Assembly (NCBI GenBank): GCA_021372335.1
Contig: JAJFUR010000080.1
Span: 1-41,515, forward strand
Length of the DNA stretch: 41,515 nucleotides
Source: Methanobacteriota archaeon
GTDB taxonomy: Archaea; Thermoplasmatota; Thermoplasmata; Methanomassiliicoccales; UBA472
Direction of reading: 5' to 3'
In this document: in pieces, positions 39,365-41,515 of the stretch
How positions within the stretch are numbered: the first letter of the stretch is position 1
Layout of the letters: every line of letters begins with the position of its first letter
Notes under the pieces: model-generated
Seen by the model: the letters and a program-made list of their open reading frames with translations, nothing else
Told to the model about the DNA's origin: nothing
The model's database searches: none
Position numbers and translations under genes: made by a program

Positions 39365-40501
39365 CTACGACAGTCGTCCCTCTCCCTCCAGGAGCTCTGA
39401 GTAGATGACGGACATGGTCGCCCCTATCAGCGAGGCGACGATGTCGTCCATGAACGGGCCGAGGGTGGCCAGAATGCCTGGCTTCCGCTTGTCGTAGCGG
39501 GTGTACTCGAACACGCACTTGGAGCCGCCGATGTACTCGGCGAGCGCAATTCCGAGAAGCTCGTCGGCCAGGAGGTGCACCGGGTCCTCCTGGAACTTGG
39601 CCTCGTCAAGGCCGTAGAGCTGGCCGTACCGACCCTTGTCCTCCAGGACCAGGGCTGCGGTGAGGAGCGCGTTGACGTTGATGTCCCTCGCCAGGCCCTC
39701 GAGCTTGGCCTCGAACATGCGCCGCACCCGCGCCTCGTCCCACGCCGGGTCGAGGGCATCCATCTCCTTGACCGCGGCCCACATGTCGTCGAACGTGACG
39801 CCCCGTATGGCCAGGTGCCGCAGGAAGGGCACGGAGTTGCCATTGGCGCCCTTCCAGTTGACAATGGACTCCCCCAGGGCGGAGCGCACGGCCATGGCCA
39901 GGGCGATGCCGTGGTCGGAGCCGGTCCCGGACCACAGGCACCTTTCCCCTTCCAGCGGGCAGGCGATCAGCACAGCGTCGCTCGTGGTGCCCGTCCCCGG
40001 GATCTGGTGGTCCTGCAATGCGGCGGCCTTCGCCTCCGTGATGGTCATGATGGCGTTGGCGAGCCCGCAATCCGCCAGAGGCCGGTCGGTGACCGCCACG
40101 ATGTTGATGGTCCCCACCTGCCGATGCGGGACGGACCCTTCGCGGGAGGCCTCCCCCGCCCGGATGGAGTTGGAGATGCCTGCACTGACCAGCGCTACCG
40201 CCTGGGAGCCGTTGTGCTCAACCCCCTTGGCGCAGAACGCCTTGTCCAGCTCGGCGGCGGTCATGAAGCACGCCGTGTCCTCGGGGAGCCTCAGCTCACG
40301 CAACATAGTGCGCAGATGCTCCACCGGGGCCGCATGGTCATAGTGCAGGGGGACCTGGACCATGAGCACGGAGTCCGTCTCCCCGAGCCCTCCGTTGAGA
40401 ATGGTGGAGGCAAAGGTCCTCATGCGGCGGGGAAGCCTTATCCCCACGTACCTGTACCCGTCCACCGTCCCCCTGTCGATCCTGATCTCGCTCAGCCTCA
40501 T
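39365..40501 (-). CDS. cbiS: Bifunctional adenosylcobinamide amidohydrolase / alpha-ribazole-phosphate phosphatase
   Basis: This is a fusion like Methanopyrus CbiS. The CbiZ domain (about 1-225) contains GYRYVGIRLPRRMRTFAST, ALVSAGISNSIRAGE, TINIVAVTDRPL and GTTSDAVLIACPLEGE; it cleaves the aminopropanol arm of salvaged cobinamide to cobyric acid. The C-terminal CobZ/PgpA-like domain (about 235-378) contains DPVHLLADELLGIALAEYIG and GPFMDDIVASLIGATMSV; it dephosphorylates alpha-ribazole phosphate or the cobamide phosphate. ATG 40501 lies one base after the cbiB stop behind GGTGGTTGA; GTG 40510 is an alternative. It has 378 residues. Confidence 0.9.
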   Translation of the reverse strand: MRLSEIRIDRGTVDGYRYVGIRLPRRMRTFASTILNGGLGETDSVLMVQVPLHYDHAAPVEHLRTMLRELRLPEDTACFMTAAELDKAFCAKGVEHNGSQAVALVSAGISNSIRAGEASREGSVPHRQVGTINIVAVTDRPLADCGLANAIMTITEAKAAALQDHQIPGTGTTSDAVLIACPLEGERCLWSGTGSDHGIALAMAVRSALGESIVNWKGANGNSVPFLRHLAIRGVTFDDMWAAVKEMDALDPAWDEARVRRMFEAKLEGLARDINVNALLTAALVLEDKGRYGQLYGLDEAKFQEDPVHLLADELLGIALAEYIGGSKCVFEYTRYDKRKPGILATLGPFMDDIVASLIGATMSVIYSELLEGEGRLS

Positions 40502-40502
40502 G

Positions 40503-41510
40503 TCAACCACCTATGCAACCAGCTATGAGCCCCCAGAGCATATCCTCCATAAGAACCTGCAGGTGCACGCCGACCAGCAGGGAGAGCGGCACCACCACGA
40601 CGAGCACGAAGAGATACGCCGTCAGGGTCATGACCTTTATGGTGTCCCTGAGCACCTCCGGGTCCGAGGGCAGGGGCCCGTCGCCCAGGACGTACCACCC
40701 TATCTTCTCGAACCGGGTCCCGAGCCCGCCGGCGAAGGCCGCCATGTGCCAGCCCTTGTTCGGGGAGAGCGTCCGGTCGTGGTGCTTCCGCGCGGCCGCC
40801 CATCCGGCCCGCCAGTCCTTGCCTAGGAGCGCCAGCGCCAGCAGGATGAAGGGCACCGCCACCCTGGCCATCAGCCAGTTCGTGCAGTCATCCAGCCTGG
40901 CGGAGAACCAGCCCACGTGGCGGTGCCTTTCGTCCATATAGCCGACCATGGCGTCCAGGGTGTTGGAGGCCCGGTAGGCCACGGCCGCGGGCACCCCGAG
41001 CAGCCCGTGGTAGAAGAGGGGGGAGAGGATGCTGTCCACGGTGTTCTCCGCCGCGCTCTCCGCCGCGCAGGAGAGCACGTGCCCCTCATCCAATTGGCTC
41101 ACGTCCCTCGAGACCATCATCGCCGCCTTCTGCCTCCCCAGCTCCAGGTCCCCCGCCAGCAGCGCCGCGCGCACCGGCTCGGTGTGCTTGGCCATGGCCC
41201 CGATGGCGAACGTCGTCTTCAGGACCGCCCCGCCGACAAGGGCCCAGGCCAGGGGCCCGAGCGTGTGCCGCACAGCGGCCGTGAGGAAGAGCGTTGCAAG
41301 GCCGAAGAGAAGGATGACGGCGAGCGCCATGAGCGTTCCGTATGCTTTCTCCCGCGCGGCCCTCCCCCGCGGCGCCCTTCGGTCCAGGAAGGCGATCGTC
41401 CTCCCCATCCACACCACCGGGTGCCAGCGGTTCGGAGGCTCCCCGAGGAACCGGTCGATCAGCAGGGCGACGGCCAGGGTAAGCAGTGCGTACGGGACCA
41501 GCTCATACAT
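40503..41510 (-). CDS. cbiB: Adenosylcobinamide-phosphate synthase
   Basis: This integral membrane protein (335 residues) attaches aminopropanol phosphate to adenosylcobyric acid. It has several hydrophobic helices. Family motifs are LLIDRFLGEPPNRWHPVVWM, ESAAENTVDSILSPLFYHGL, YRASNTLDAMVGYMDERH and HDRTLSPNKGWHMAAFAGGL. Start ATG 41510 lies 5 bases from the window edge, so the upstream context is unseen. It heads the cbiB-cbiS-cobS-cobY run visible here. The CobD-type threonine-phosphate decarboxylase that makes its second substrate is not in the window. Confidence 0.95.
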   Translation of the reverse strand: MYELVPYALLTLAVALLIDRFLGEPPNRWHPVVWMGRTIAFLDRRAPRGRAAREKAYGTLMALAVILLFGLATLFLTAAVRHTLGPLAWALVGGAVLKTTFAIGAMAKHTEPVRAALLAGDLELGRQKAAMMVSRDVSQLDEGHVLSCAAESAAENTVDSILSPLFYHGLLGVPAAVAYRASNTLDAMVGYMDERHRHVGWFSARLDDCTNWLMARVAVPFILLALALLGKDWRAGWAAARKHHDRTLSPNKGWHMAAFAGGLGTRFEKIGWYVLGDGPLPSDPEVLRDTIKVMTLTAYLFVLVVVVPLSLLVGVHLQVLMEDMLWGLIAGCIGG

Positions 41511-41515
41511 GCATC

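Noticed and set aside
1-41515. CRISPR arrays, insertion sequences, rRNA or att-type repeats
   Set aside because: Looking through the intergenic gaps, I saw no regularly spaced repeats, transposase motifs or direct repeats flanking the AAA/RloB cassette.

Overview
This window looks like a core-genome segment of a GC-rich methanogenic archaeon. The evidence is Pelota, archaeal-type shikimate enzymes (ADH synthase, DHQ synthase II, GHMP shikimate kinase), CobY and CbiS, the COG1900/NIL-ferredoxin homocysteine genes known from methanogens, a NifV/AksA-type homocitrate synthase, and TATA boxes placed for leaderless transcripts. HypF implies a [NiFe]-hydrogenase. A member of the Thermoplasmatota such as Methanomassiliicoccales would fit, but that placement is inference. 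I saw no rRNA, tRNA, CRISPR array or insertion sequence. There is no gene-free stretch above 300 bases.

Layout: 1-2324 holds a truncated homocitrate synthase and pelA (minus). 2502-6793 is carAB. 6790-9237 (minus) is an HTH-ACT regulator, an EamA transporter and a GT2 glycosyltransferase. 9434-11334 is a more A+T-rich two-gene cassette, an AAA ATPase plus an RloB/TOPRIM-like protein. It has its own promoter and a near-perfect operator-like palindrome, and is a probable AbiL-like anti-phage system set between housekeeping genes.

11481-22362 is an 11-gene run, mostly with 1-8 nt overlaps: ADH synthase, DHQ synthase II, aroDE fusion, aroK, aroA, aroC, tyrA (chorismate mutase-prephenate dehydrogenase), asd, COG1900 protein, NIL-ferredoxin and UPF0280. 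22507-30464 is a 10-gene run: hisG-C-H-A-B-F-IE, a PHP phosphoesterase, aspartate kinase and pheA. Together they centre on aspartate semialdehyde, which feeds both the archaeal aromatic route and homocysteine. hisD is absent and the PHP protein is a candidate histidinol phosphatase.

30450-33254 holds two tandem flavin-reductase-like genes, an MTA/MTI phosphorylase, a small unknown protein and a lone gcvH. Then come hypF, an AP-superfamily ApgM-like gene, and late cobalamin assembly/salvage: cobT (plus) facing cobY, cobS, cbiS and cbiB (minus).

Main points to follow up: the AAA/RloB cassette with its operator; three genes (aroA, lysC, cobS) that appear to start at CTG, two of them in CTGA stop/start overlaps; the UPF0280 gene coupled to homocysteine synthesis; and the ApgM-like protein with Thr at the nucleophile position.
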